NCBI GenBank assembly: GCA_035631875.1
Contig: DASQHX010000010.1
Span: forward strand, 1-64,000
DNA: 64,000 nucleotides
From: Nitrosopumilaceae archaeon
Lineage (GTDB): Archaea; Thermoproteota; Nitrososphaeria; Nitrososphaerales; Nitrosopumilaceae
Direction: 5' to 3'
The stretch's first letter is position 1; every line of letters begins with the position of its first letter. Under the pieces are notes generated by a model. That model was not told where the DNA came from, searched no databases, and saw nothing but the letters and a program-made list of their open reading frames with translations. Made by a program: the position numbers and the translations under genes. Below, in pieces: positions 42,451 to 52,400 of this stretch.

Positions 42451-42666
42451 ATGGCTTCTAAAAGACGATCAAAAAAAGCAAAGAGACGAGCTAAGCCTGC
42501 GCCAACACGCAAACAAATGATCACAGTGCATGCAGCTCTAAACAGAGCTAGAAGAGCACATGATATGGCAAGGCGAGAAGGAAACAGACTGAAATTGTCT
42601 GTTGCAGTACGCAACCGCAGAATAAGGGAGCTCGAAATGAAACTTAGACGAGCGCGAAGGAGATAG
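42451..42666 (+). CDS. Very basic small protein, 71 aa
   Basis: The product MASKRRSKKAKRRAKPAPTR continues as an Arg/Lys-rich helix ending in LEMKLRRARRR. More than a third of the residues are Arg or Lys, and acidic residues are few. An upstream ATG three codons earlier is possible but less likely. Composition points to nucleic-acid binding, perhaps a nucleoid or ribosome-associated protein; this is inference from charge. Codon use is more GC-rich than that of neighbours because of the arginine codons. Confidence 0.6.
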   Translation: MASKRRSKKAKRRAKPAPTRKQMITVHAALNRARRAHDMARREGNRLKLSVAVRNRRIRELEMKLRRARRR

Positions 42667-42671
42667 TTTTC

Positions 42672-43991
42672 TCAAACATCCTTCGTGACTTTTTTTATAG
42701 TATCCATAGTACCATCAAGTAAGAAATCCAATTCTTTTTCAGATATTGCAAGTGGTGGTACAAGCATTATGATATGACCCAACGTTCGCAAGTAAATTTT
42801 ATGTTTTTTAGCTTCCAAGAAAATTTTTTGATGTATTTTTTTATCTGGATTAATTGGAGTTTTTTTATTTTTATTACTTACAAGTTCAATTGCCATAAGC
42901 ATGCCTTTGTGTCTCACATCTCCTACAATACTCAAATTAGAAATCTCATTAATTCGTTTTTCAAATTGTTTTGACTTAATTTTATTTTTTGAAATTAGAT
43001 GATTTTTATCATATAATTCAAGATTTGTAATGGCCGTGGCACATGCAAGAGGATTCCCAGTAAAAGTATGACCATGAAAGAAATGCTTCATTTCCTTGTA
43101 ATTCCCTAGATACGAATCGTATATTTTCTGATTTGTTAAAGTGACTGCAAGTGGCAAATATCCTCCGGTGAGCATTTTTCCATAGGTGACTATATCTGGA
43201 ATGCTTTTTTGAGTGTGATATTCTATAAATGAACCCAGTCTTCCAAAACCAGTTGCAATCTCATCTAAAATAAAAAGAACATCATATTTTTTACATAACT
43301 GACTTATTTTTTTCTGGAATTCAGGTGGATAAATTATTACTCCGCCTGCAACCTGCGCTCCACTTTCCATTACAAATGCTGCAAGATCTTTATTTTTTAC
43401 AAATATTTTTTCTATTTTTTCAAGACAATGTTCTTGATATTCTTTAAACATAAATGTTTCTGGCATTCTATATTTATGCGGTGTTGGTGTTTTAATTACA
43501 GGAAATAATATGTTTTTAAATTTGGAAAAAAAGGTTGGAACATAACCAATTGACATTGCACCAACAGTGTCTCCATGGTATCCATTTTCTAACGTGACAA
43601 ATTTTATTTTGTTTTTATGTCCAATATTTTGCCAATATTGAATTGCCATTTTGATTGCAATTTCCATTGCAGTTGAACCATCATCAGAGTAAAACACTTT
43701 GCTCATTCCAGGAGAAATCCTGACAAGTTTTTCAGCAAGTAACTCTGCTTGATCATTTGTAAGATTAAACAATGATGAATGTTGCAGTTTTTTTGTTTGT
43801 TTTATCATTGCATTAACTAATTCTTTTTTAGAATGCCCCCACACATTACACCACATGCTTGCTACTCCATCAAGAAGTTTGTTTCCCTCTGAATCTACTA
43901 GCCACATACCATTACCTTTTGTTATGACATCAAATTTTTTCCATTCATTCATCTGTGTATATGGATGCCACACAAAATCTTTGGAATTCAA
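42672..43991 (-). CDS. bioA: Adenosylmethionine-8-amino-7-oxononanoate aminotransferase
   Basis: A 439-residue class III aminotransferase. BioA features are WHPYTQMNEWKK at the N terminus, VDSEGNKLLDGVASMWCNVW, the GYHGDTVGAMSIGYV block, and the PLP lysine in VTYGKMLTGGYLPLAVT. It makes 7,8-diaminopelargonic acid with SAM as amino donor. It is divergent from bioD across a gap of about 70 bp that must hold both promoters. Confidence 0.93.
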   Translation of the reverse strand: MNSKDFVWHPYTQMNEWKKFDVITKGNGMWLVDSEGNKLLDGVASMWCNVWGHSKKELVNAMIKQTKKLQHSSLFNLTNDQAELLAEKLVRISPGMSKVFYSDDGSTAMEIAIKMAIQYWQNIGHKNKIKFVTLENGYHGDTVGAMSIGYVPTFFSKFKNILFPVIKTPTPHKYRMPETFMFKEYQEHCLEKIEKIFVKNKDLAAFVMESGAQVAGGVIIYPPEFQKKISQLCKKYDVLFILDEIATGFGRLGSFIEYHTQKSIPDIVTYGKMLTGGYLPLAVTLTNQKIYDSYLGNYKEMKHFFHGHTFTGNPLACATAITNLELYDKNHLISKNKIKSKQFEKRINEISNLSIVGDVRHKGMLMAIELVSNKNKKTPINPDKKIHQKIFLEAKKHKIYLRTLGHIIMLVPPLAISEKELDFLLDGTMDTIKKVTKDV

Positions 43992-44054
43992 TCAGTAAAA
44001 ATTCTAACTTTGGCAATAATAATGGTACGGTGAATTATTAAGGATCAGAGATAA

Positions 44055-45291
<1,237 letters not shown>

Positions 45292-45519
45292 AATAGAACT
45301 TTATCTGAAATGTAATAAGAATAAATATTTTGTTGATATTTCTTTTAATATAGAAATAATCCTGTTTCTAACTGTGATATTTTTTGACTTTGAAGATATT
45401 TTTTAGCAACGATTTTACGCCACTAAAATGGGTTAATTAATTTTCTTGTTAAGTTTAAGAATCACTTTGAATTTAACAATTAAAATATTATCAGTAAAAT
45501 CTAATTATAACTCAGAGAT

Positions 45520-45789
45520 TTACCTGATTATCTTCTTTCCTTTTGTATTTTGATTTTCTGCTTCTAATAATTTTAATAAATCATAGTTCATTTTTTCAAC
45601 ATAGGCTCTTAATCGATTAATCATCTCTTGTTCATTTTTGGCATGCAATTTCTTTTCAATTATATTATATAATTCTGTGATATCTTCAGCTGTTGAAAAA
45701 TACTGATCAATTATTTCTCGTTTCATGCCAGTACTTTCAATGACTTGTAACATTTCATCTACTGAACGGTGCATATGATCATCAAACAT
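45520..45789 (-). CDS. Small protein of the ELY-RLR module family (A)
   Basis: An 89-residue helical protein. The first part, SVDEMLQVIESTGMKREIID, is followed by ITELYNIIEKKL and QEMINRLRAYVEKM. The same order and motifs occur in three other proteins encoded at 46.7, 48.7 and 53.7 kb. The family is not one I recognise. It lies 24 bp downstream of the TrmB regulator gene and probably shares its transcript. A regulatory or oligomerisation part is likely; the exact role is unknown. Confidence 0.65.
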   Translation of the reverse strand: MFDDHMHRSVDEMLQVIESTGMKREIIDQYFSTAEDITELYNIIEKKLHAKNEQEMINRLRAYVEKMNYDLLKLLEAENQNTKGKKIIR

Positions 45790-45813
45790 ATAATCATTGA
45801 AATAATTAAATTA

Positions 45814-46674
45814 TTAGCAAATTTTGGAACTTGCCCATGAATAATCAAATAAGGTACGTATTGAATCAGTTAGAGATTTCGAGTTTGACCATATTGCAAA
45901 TACATTATCTGAATTATGTGTAGCATTTCTTAAAAATAATATCGCTTCATTATCATCTTTTATAATAAAGCACCTATTGCCTGTTTTTTCTACAGACATT
46001 AATCTAATCTTTTTCTTGTCAAATCGAGCAAGAAAATTAGGTAAAGCTGTTGAAGGAGAAAGAATTATTCTTACATCTGTTAAAGAATCTGAAATCGTTT
46101 CGAAAATATCTGCATAATGAAATCTTGCAATATCTTTTTCACTTCCTAATATGGTAATTCTCTTCTCTGCATTTTTTATCATACTTTTAATCTTTGAATA
46201 AATCGGAGCAGCTCCTTCCAGCATCTGTAATCTTTCATTTTCTATCTCATTTGTTTCAACTGTATATGCAGGTATTTTCTTCCATAATTCTGTAAGATTA
46301 TCTTCCTCTTTTGCAAGTGTGTTTATTTTTTCTTTTTCAGTATTAATTAAAGAAGAGATTGCTTGTTCAAATGGTAGTGGGACATATTTGGTTGGAGATG
46401 AAAATTTAGCAGTTATGATCCCTTTACCTTCTAATGCATGTAGAATTTGATACGCTTCTGTTCTTATTATATTAAGAGATTTGGAAACTTCAGGTCCAGA
46501 CTTTGGTCCATGTTTTCCAAGAAATATGAAAACTTTGGCTTGATTTGATGTTAATCCATATTTTAAAAGCTCATTTTTTATTTTTTCTAATCTCATTTGG
46601 TGTTCTTGTAGATTAGAATCATCATCAGCAGATGCAAAAACTCCAATCTGAATATTATTATCTATTAATTTCAT
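45814..46674 (-). CDS. TrmB-family transcriptional regulator (1)
   Basis: A 286-residue regulator with a winged helix at residues ~30-95: LLKYGLTSNQAKVFIFLGKH, then EVSKSLNIIRTEAYQILHAL and KGIITAKFSSP. After a short coiled coil (EKINTLAKEEDNLTELWKKI) comes a phospholipase-D-like effector domain with SMIKNAEKRITILGSEKDIA, as in TrmB proteins. It is closely similar to the TrmB protein at 60.9 kb. Sugar-binding cannot be inferred. It is flanked by, and overlaps with, genes for ELY-RLR module proteins, forming a three-gene unit. Confidence 0.82.
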   Translation of the reverse strand: MKLIDNNIQIGVFASADDDSNLQEHQMRLEKIKNELLKYGLTSNQAKVFIFLGKHGPKSGPEVSKSLNIIRTEAYQILHALEGKGIITAKFSSPTKYVPLPFEQAISSLINTEKEKINTLAKEEDNLTELWKKIPAYTVETNEIENERLQMLEGAAPIYSKIKSMIKNAEKRITILGSEKDIARFHYADIFETISDSLTDVRIILSPSTALPNFLARFDKKKIRLMSVEKTGNRCFIIKDDNEAILFLRNATHNSDNVFAIWSNSKSLTDSIRTLFDYSWASSKIC

Positions 46675-47204
46675 ATTTTAGCCTCCTTGATCACTTCTTT
46701 TTTCATTTTATTAGATTCGTTTAGTTTTGCAACATGTGATCTCAAACGGTTAATCATCTCTTGCTCTCTCTCATAATGTATTCTATTTTCAATAACGTGA
46801 TACAATTCCGATGTGGCTTCATCAGTTGTAAATATTTTATTAAGCATATTTCTTTTAATGCCAACACTTTCAATTAGATTCCACATTTCAAATACTGATG
46901 TAGCTTTTTGATCATTAGACAATGTGAATTTCTGTTTGTTATTTACAATTAATTTTTCTTTATTTACAATTGGTTCTTCTTTATTTACAATTAATTCTTC
47001 TTTATTTAATTGAGGCATATCTGGTCTCTTGAGTACTGTTTGAGATATGGTTGATAGGGTAGGCCCTCTTGCATTTGTTTGGTCTTTCATTAATTTATTG
47101 TAGCTTGGTTTATTAGAAACTCTGATAGTTGCACCAGATTGTGTCCATGGGAATATTCTTTCTAGGACAGTAGTATGCTCATTATGGTATCCTATCTGTT
47201 CCAT
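46671..47204 (-). CDS. ELY-RLR module protein with variable N terminus (B)
   Basis: The last 85 residues carry the module: SVFEMWNLIESVGIKRNML, then SELYHVIENRIHYEREQEM and INRLRSHVAKL. The first 90 residues are polar and probably disordered, with a short internal repeat (KEELIVNKEEPIVNKEKLIV). The end overlaps the TrmB start by 4 bp, so the two proteins are likely made together. No catalytic motif is present. Confidence 0.65.
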   Translation of the reverse strand: MEQIGYHNEHTTVLERIFPWTQSGATIRVSNKPSYNKLMKDQTNARGPTLSTISQTVLKRPDMPQLNKEELIVNKEEPIVNKEKLIVNNKQKFTLSNDQKATSVFEMWNLIESVGIKRNMLNKIFTTDEATSELYHVIENRIHYEREQEMINRLRSHVAKLNESNKMKKEVIKEAKI

Positions 47205-48007
47205 ATGTCATTGCACCTGAAATTTTGCATTATTACATTGTTTTAGTGTAATGTGAACCAATTTCACTCAAATTATGTCTATAGAGTTATAAAAATACCA
47301 ACTACCAAAAATGGAAATGACTTTGACGCAAAATGCAGTAAAATGAAATCATATGGTATTTTTCTATGATGCAAAGATTATAGTGATAATTTCCTTGTTT
47401 TGTAATTAGCATAGATGTTAATTATTTATAAATCTATAAAATCATAATTGTATAAAATGTTTCAATATTATTCCTATGATTAATATTGATTAGAATTTTT
47501 TGTGGATGATAAAAATGATTTCTAGATTATATAAAAAAAGATTTAACATAGAGTTGGTTTGTATTATGATTCTTACAGTGAACTAGAATATGTCTTACGG
47601 ATTTTAAATTAACACATGTTACTTATTATTAACAAATTGTAATATATCAAAAATAAACGGATTTAAATTATATTTTAATATATGATGTTACATGATCAGA
47701 TTTGAATCCGCTTATGTTAACATATGAATTGTACCGTGAAGAATTTAGATGATATTTTCTTAATGGCGATAATAATTATTTTTTACAAAATCATTGACAG
47801 TTATAAATTTAGTTTTACATATTAAACCAAAATTAAATTTTAGTTAATTTTTTTAGCACCATATTTTTCATATCTGATTTTATGTTATCTGTGTTTTATT
47901 CTTCTATAATTGATCAACAATGAATATGTCTGTGTATGTACTAAACTTGTACAGACTCTGAATAGGAAAGTTTAATTAATTTTTTATTGCAGTTAATAGT
48001 TCAACAT
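47205..48007. other. 800-bp AT-rich divergent intergenic region
   Basis: No gene of convincing quality is seen on either strand. AAAAATACCA (47291-47300) and TGGTATTTTT (47354-47363) form a perfect 10-bp inverted repeat 53 bp apart, the left arm next to a TTATAAAA that may be the minus-strand promoter for gene B. CGGATTTTAAATTAA near 47599 and CGGATTTAAATTA near 47658 are a short direct repeat. The length is unusual for this gene-dense window and could hide a small RNA. Confidence 0.4.
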
Positions 48008-48484
48008 ATGTCAATTCCAGAACAGAAAGCATTTGGTCAATTCTCGTCTTCTATAACTCAAAGACCGCTCAGTTTAGATCCTGTAAAAGTCATATTACAT
48101 TCTCAAGAAGATACATTTGGTGAAAAACATCCTATAGAGTTTAATGAAAAAGGAGATATTATCATAAAACAATCAGGCATGTATCTCGCTATTGTTGGTT
48201 TGCAAATTGGCAAGATAATAGGCGACAAACCGCGTTGGATAGATTTTTGGCTGAGATTAAATGGTGTTGATGTACGTAACTCTAATGTTAGAGCAGTGAT
48301 ATCTGATCCTGCAGTAAAAGATGTAATCGTTAACCAATCGGTTGTACGTCTAAGAAAAGGTGATGCACTGAATATAATGATGTCAGCAGAGGTAGCAGAT
48401 GAAGGATTGGGTATAGAATCAATTCGTCCAGAAGGTGAACCACTAATACCTAGCATAATTTTGACAATTTTACAACTGCAATGA
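48008..48484 (+). CDS. C1q/TNF-like jelly-roll protein
   Basis: The ATG giving MSIPEQKAFGQFSSSITQ is preferred over an upstream TTG. The 158-residue protein has a jelly-roll pattern: FNEKGDIIIKQSGMYLAIVG, RWIDFWLRLNGVDVRNSN, and VRLRKGDALNIMMSAE with a strand-only end ILTILQLQ. The G-x-Y near the start, followed by x-L-x-NG and a KGD-x-L-x-I turn, is typical of C1q-like trimer domains. No signal peptide is present, which is odd for a surface protein. Function unknown. Confidence 0.55.
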   Translation: MSIPEQKAFGQFSSSITQRPLSLDPVKVILHSQEDTFGEKHPIEFNEKGDIIIKQSGMYLAIVGLQIGKIIGDKPRWIDFWLRLNGVDVRNSNVRAVISDPAVKDVIVNQSVVRLRKGDALNIMMSAEVADEGLGIESIRPEGEPLIPSIILTILQLQ

Positions 48485-48709
48485 TTTTCTCATAATTTAA
48501 GGAATTTTAATTATTTTAATGAGTACATGATTTATTTAAACCATAAAAAATGATTGTCATTGAAAGCTTTTAATTTCTGAGTTTGACACCTCTCTTAAAT
48601 TGATTTAGTTTGTAATACGAGGTCACAAATACTTGAATCATCTTTTCTCAACGATAATAATGAATCTACTTGCAAATATGTGATGTAAAGTGGAAATGAT
48701 AAGTTTCTT

Positions 48710-49594
48710 TTATATCGCTATTTTTTCTACTGACTTCACAAACTCTTCATCTTTCATTTTTTCAACATATGCTCTCAAACGCCTAATCATCTCTTGTTCC
48801 CTTTCGCGATGAATTTTTTTCTCAGTAAATTGATATAATTCAGATATGGCCATGTGTGATTTTTGTCGTAATAATGAGAATCGTCCAGTATTTCCATATT
48901 TTGGATGAATAAAATAAAAGGTTGATCCTTTGTTCAATTTGCTTTCAACCCATATCTTTCCACCAAGAGATTCTATAATGCCTGTACATAGAAATAATCC
49001 TAAGCCCAGTCCATGATGTCTTCTTCTGTAAGATGAATCCTCTTGGACCAATTTTTCAAATATTTTTTCCTGCATTTTTTTAGGTATTCCTTTTCCATTA
49101 TCTATTACAAAAAATGTGACTTGCTCACTCTCTTCCTTCACACCTATCTTAATAATGCCGTTATTCTTTGGCACAAAATCGATTGAATTAAGAATAAGAT
49201 TAGTTATGATTTGTTCTAATCTATATGGGTCTGTTCTAAGCAATGTTTTTTCTTTAACTAGACTTACAATGTTGATATTTTTTTCATCTGTAACAGGTTT
49301 TAGTTTTCCTATGATTCTTTGAACCAATTTATCTGCATCAATATCTTCAAATAAAAATAACATTGTTCCATAAATCAATTTATTGGTATCAAGTATATCG
49401 TCTATTTCATTCCTCAATCTTGCTGCATTAGCTGATACAACATTTAATGCTTGTAATTGTTCATGATTTAATTTTCCTACTATTTTTGGATTTGTTAGAA
49501 CTTGGCACCATCCTGTTATCAGAGTTAATGGAGTTTTCAATTCATGTGAGAATAACGCAAGAAGTTCTTCTCTAAACCTGTCTAGATTATTCAT
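48710..49594 (-). CDS. Sensor histidine kinase fused to the ELY-RLR module
   Basis: A 294-residue kinase lacking a sensor domain. The HisKA helix starts almost at the N terminus, with His17 in LLALFSHELKTPLTLITGWC. The ATPase domain shows NLILNSIDFVPKNNG (N box), VIDNGKGIPKK (G1) and HGLGLGLFLCTG (G2). After residue 235 comes AISELYQFTEKKIHREREQE and IRRLRAYVEKM, the module shared with three neighbours. It lies 11 bp downstream of the PAS kinase gene in the same unit. With no sensor part it may depend on the upstream kinase. Confidence 0.85.
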   Translation of the reverse strand: MNNLDRFREELLALFSHELKTPLTLITGWCQVLTNPKIVGKLNHEQLQALNVVSANAARLRNEIDDILDTNKLIYGTMLFLFEDIDADKLVQRIIGKLKPVTDEKNINIVSLVKEKTLLRTDPYRLEQIITNLILNSIDFVPKNNGIIKIGVKEESEQVTFFVIDNGKGIPKKMQEKIFEKLVQEDSSYRRRHHGLGLGLFLCTGIIESLGGKIWVESKLNKGSTFYFIHPKYGNTGRFSLLRQKSHMAISELYQFTEKKIHREREQEMIRRLRAYVEKMKDEEFVKSVEKIAI

Positions 49595-49605
49595 AAAAAT
49601 ACTCT

Positions 49606-51843
49606 TTACGTGATCCCCGGTTTAGGTGAAAATTGGTTTTGTTTCTCAATCTCTAATATTTCAGGTTTTGTTTCTATTGGAATAGTAAAATAAAATAAAG
49701 TTCCCTTGCCAGTATCGCTATCAAGCCATATTTTTCCACCTAGTGCTTCAACAATGCCTTTGCATATTGACAAACCAAGACCAGAACCCCCGTGTTTTCT
49801 AGTAGCAGAAGTATCCAACTGATAGAATTGTGTGAAAAGATGATGTTGTTTATCTTTTGGAATTCCCATGCCGTTATCCTTGACTGTGAATAGAACCTTG
49901 TCATCATTTCTTTCTGCTCTCATTTCAATTCTTCCTCCATTGGCAGGTACAAAGTCTACAGCATTAAGAATAAGATTGTTTAAAACCTGCTCCAACCTAG
50001 AGCGATCACCTTTTAATATTAAATTCTCCTTGGTTGAATTAATAAATTCAATATGCTTTGGTTCCATGGCAACAAGGAGATTCTTTGATAAGAAATCTAA
50101 CATTTCAGTCACATTTACATCTTTGTGATCAAATTTCATTTTCTTCATGTCAAGTTTTTGGGCATCTAACATGTCAGTAACCAGATCTCTGAGTTTGGTT
50201 GCATTAGATAAGATTGCATCTATAGCCATTGATTGTGCATTATTAATTTGTCCCATTATCTTTGGATTCTTGAGTGCTTGACACCACCCCATTATTGGTG
50301 TGAGTGGAGTCTTTAGTTCATGGGAGATCATTGAGGTAAATTCTTCTTTTGCAATGTCTAATTTTTTGAGTTCATCATATTGTGCTCTTATCATATTTTC
50401 TTTTTCTATTAGTTTATTTCGTGTCTCATGAATTTCTGTTAAATCAGTTAAAACTACAGTTCTTCCAATAAGATTGCCATTCTCATCATACAAGCTGGTT
50501 CCATTTAACATCGCAGGAAAAACACTACCGTCTTTTCTTTTCATCCAGATATCTTTTTGTTCTACTTGTTCATTTTTTTTCCACGCTTCAAGATTTTCCC
50601 TTAAATCATCGATACTTCTTTCTGCAGTATGATCATAAAATGACTTTCCTATTGCCTCTTCTTTTGTATAACCAAGAGCCTTTGCATATGTTTCATTACA
50701 ATCAGTTAGAACTCCTTCTGTTGTAATACTACGCAACAGACCTGGAGCTTTTTCATATAATGTCCTGTATTTTTGCTCCATTTGTGAAAGTAATCCATGT
50801 GATTTTTCAAGCTCCTCAAACTGGGATCGTATGCGAGCTTCGTCATGCTCAAGTTTTTTTCTTGTCTCATGAATTTCTGTTAAATCAGTTAAAACTACAG
50901 TTCTTCCGCTTAGGTTACCATTCTCATCATACAGGGTTCCACCACTCATCAAAACAGGGAAAACACTGCCATCTCTACGTTTCATCCAAATTTCTAGGTG
51001 TGAAATTTCACGAGTTTTCTTCCATATCTCTACATTATCAATCATATCTTTGTGACTTATTTGCGCAGTATGATCAAAAATCGACTTTCCTATGGCCTCT
51101 TCTTTTGTATAGCCAAGTGCCCTTGCATATGCCTCATTACAGTCTAAAATAATTCCATCCACAGAAATAGTCCTCAGCAAACCAGGAGATTTTTCATATA
51201 GTGTCCTGTATCTTTGTTCAGCTATTTTTAAGCGGCTATTTGATCTTACTAGTTGGTTTACCTGTGCATGTAATTCTTTTTGGTTTTCTTCAAATATTTT
51301 TTTTGCACGATAAGTTTCTGTCATATCTGTCAATGCTACTGTTCGTCCAACCAAATTGCCTTGCTCATCGTATAAACTTCCACCTCTTAGTAGAGTGGGA
51401 AAAACACTACCGTCTTTTCTTTTCGCCCAAATTTCTGCCTCTGTAATTTTTTTGGTGCTCATCCATTCTTTAAAATTATTTTTCATAGCTTCGATGCTTC
51501 TTTCCGCAGTATGATCATAAATCGACTTTCCTATTGCCTCTTCTTTTGTATAACCAAGAGCCTTTGCATATGCCTCATTACAGTCTAAAATGATGCCATT
51601 TACTGTAACAGTACGTAATAAAATAGGTGTGCTATCGTATAGATTCTTGTATTTTTGCTCAACTGTGGTAAGAATGTTGTCTGATTTTTGTAGTTGCGAT
51701 AATTGTTGTCGATGGCGTTTTTTATTTTCTTTGGTCTTACCGTTTGACTTAATGATATTTATTTTGCCTTTTCCAATAGACTTGGAACGTATTTGTAGGT
51801 CATCCAGTCTCTTGTTGGATTTTGAATGTGTTTTTCCATTCAT
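49606..51843 (-). CDS. Three-PAS hybrid-type sensor histidine kinase
   Basis: A soluble 745-residue kinase. Three PAS/PAC units lie at about residues 65-185, 208-325 and 355-470, each with an almost identical CNEAYAKALGYTKEEAIGKS or variant and KRKDGSVFP. Coiled linkers separate them. HisKA follows with His508 in FTSMISHELKTPLTPIMGWC, then HATPase with NLILNAVDFVPANGG, VKDNGMGIPKDK and GGSGLGLSICKG. No membrane segment is present, so it should sense a cytoplasmic signal such as redox or a small ligand. The start overlaps the response-regulator stop by 4 bp. Confidence 0.92.
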   Translation of the reverse strand: MNGKTHSKSNKRLDDLQIRSKSIGKGKINIIKSNGKTKENKKRHRQQLSQLQKSDNILTTVEQKYKNLYDSTPILLRTVTVNGIILDCNEAYAKALGYTKEEAIGKSIYDHTAERSIEAMKNNFKEWMSTKKITEAEIWAKRKDGSVFPTLLRGGSLYDEQGNLVGRTVALTDMTETYRAKKIFEENQKELHAQVNQLVRSNSRLKIAEQRYRTLYEKSPGLLRTISVDGIILDCNEAYARALGYTKEEAIGKSIFDHTAQISHKDMIDNVEIWKKTREISHLEIWMKRRDGSVFPVLMSGGTLYDENGNLSGRTVVLTDLTEIHETRKKLEHDEARIRSQFEELEKSHGLLSQMEQKYRTLYEKAPGLLRSITTEGVLTDCNETYAKALGYTKEEAIGKSFYDHTAERSIDDLRENLEAWKKNEQVEQKDIWMKRKDGSVFPAMLNGTSLYDENGNLIGRTVVLTDLTEIHETRNKLIEKENMIRAQYDELKKLDIAKEEFTSMISHELKTPLTPIMGWCQALKNPKIMGQINNAQSMAIDAILSNATKLRDLVTDMLDAQKLDMKKMKFDHKDVNVTEMLDFLSKNLLVAMEPKHIEFINSTKENLILKGDRSRLEQVLNNLILNAVDFVPANGGRIEMRAERNDDKVLFTVKDNGMGIPKDKQHHLFTQFYQLDTSATRKHGGSGLGLSICKGIVEALGGKIWLDSDTGKGTLFYFTIPIETKPEILEIEKQNQFSPKPGIT

Positions 51844-52208
51844 TGGCCACTGTAAACCTGTTGAATTTTTTCCACGAAAATATCTATATCGAGGGGTTTT
51901 CTAAGATATGAACGAACCCCGGTTTTTAACAATTCACTGATTTCTTCATCTGTAATTGATGATGCAGTAAGTAGTATGATCTTTTGTTTTTCAATCAATC
52001 CTTCTTTTTTTAAGGAATCTAAAACATCAAATCCACTAAACTCTGGCATGGCTAAGTCTAAAAGTACAACATCATATGGATTTTGTTTAAGTAGTTTGAT
52101 TCCTTCTCTTCCATCGGTTACAGAAGTATACTGATGTCCAGACGCAGTCAGAACAGTCCCAAGAAGCATGTTGATGTCAGAATTATCATCTATGCCTAGA
52201 ACTTTCAT
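51840..52208 (-). CDS. CheY-like response regulator (receiver only)
   Basis: A 122-residue receiver domain. The acidic pair is Asp7-Asp8 in LGIDDNSDIN, the phosphorylation site is Asp51 in VVLLDLAMPEFSG, and the conserved lysine is in SYLRKPLDID. No output domain is present. It is the first gene of the unit RR, three-PAS kinase, module-fused kinase, so it is the likely phosphate acceptor of one or both kinases. Confidence 0.93.
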   Translation of the reverse strand: MKVLGIDDNSDINMLLGTVLTASGHQYTSVTDGREGIKLLKQNPYDVVLLDLAMPEFSGFDVLDSLKKEGLIEKQKIILLTASSITDEEISELLKTGVRSYLRKPLDIDIFVEKIQQVYSGQ

Positions 52209-52329
52209 TTTTGAAATACCCCATGATTCATTAGGTTACCATGCATTGTATGGAGACCACAAGTTATTTCACATAATCCTGTCTTTTTGTTCATGTTTGA
52301 TTTTGACATATACCTACTGAATCATATAA

Positions 52330-52338
52330 TTATATAAA
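52330..52338 (+). promoter_or_regulatory. TATA box of the FNT transporter gene
   Basis: TTATATAAA lies about 65-70 bp ahead of the ATG, the best TATA match in the gap between the divergent response-regulator and transporter genes. It implies a leader of about 40 nt. Confidence 0.4.
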
Positions 52339-52400
52339 ACTAGGGTAAAACAAAAATTTACATCTCCTCCTTTATTAGCAGGGAATTGCATTTGTGCCTA

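Noticed and set aside
50760-51446. Two plus-strand frames of 130 and 81 residues within the PAS kinase
   Set aside because: They are antisense to repeated PAS units and resemble each other only because the PAS units do.
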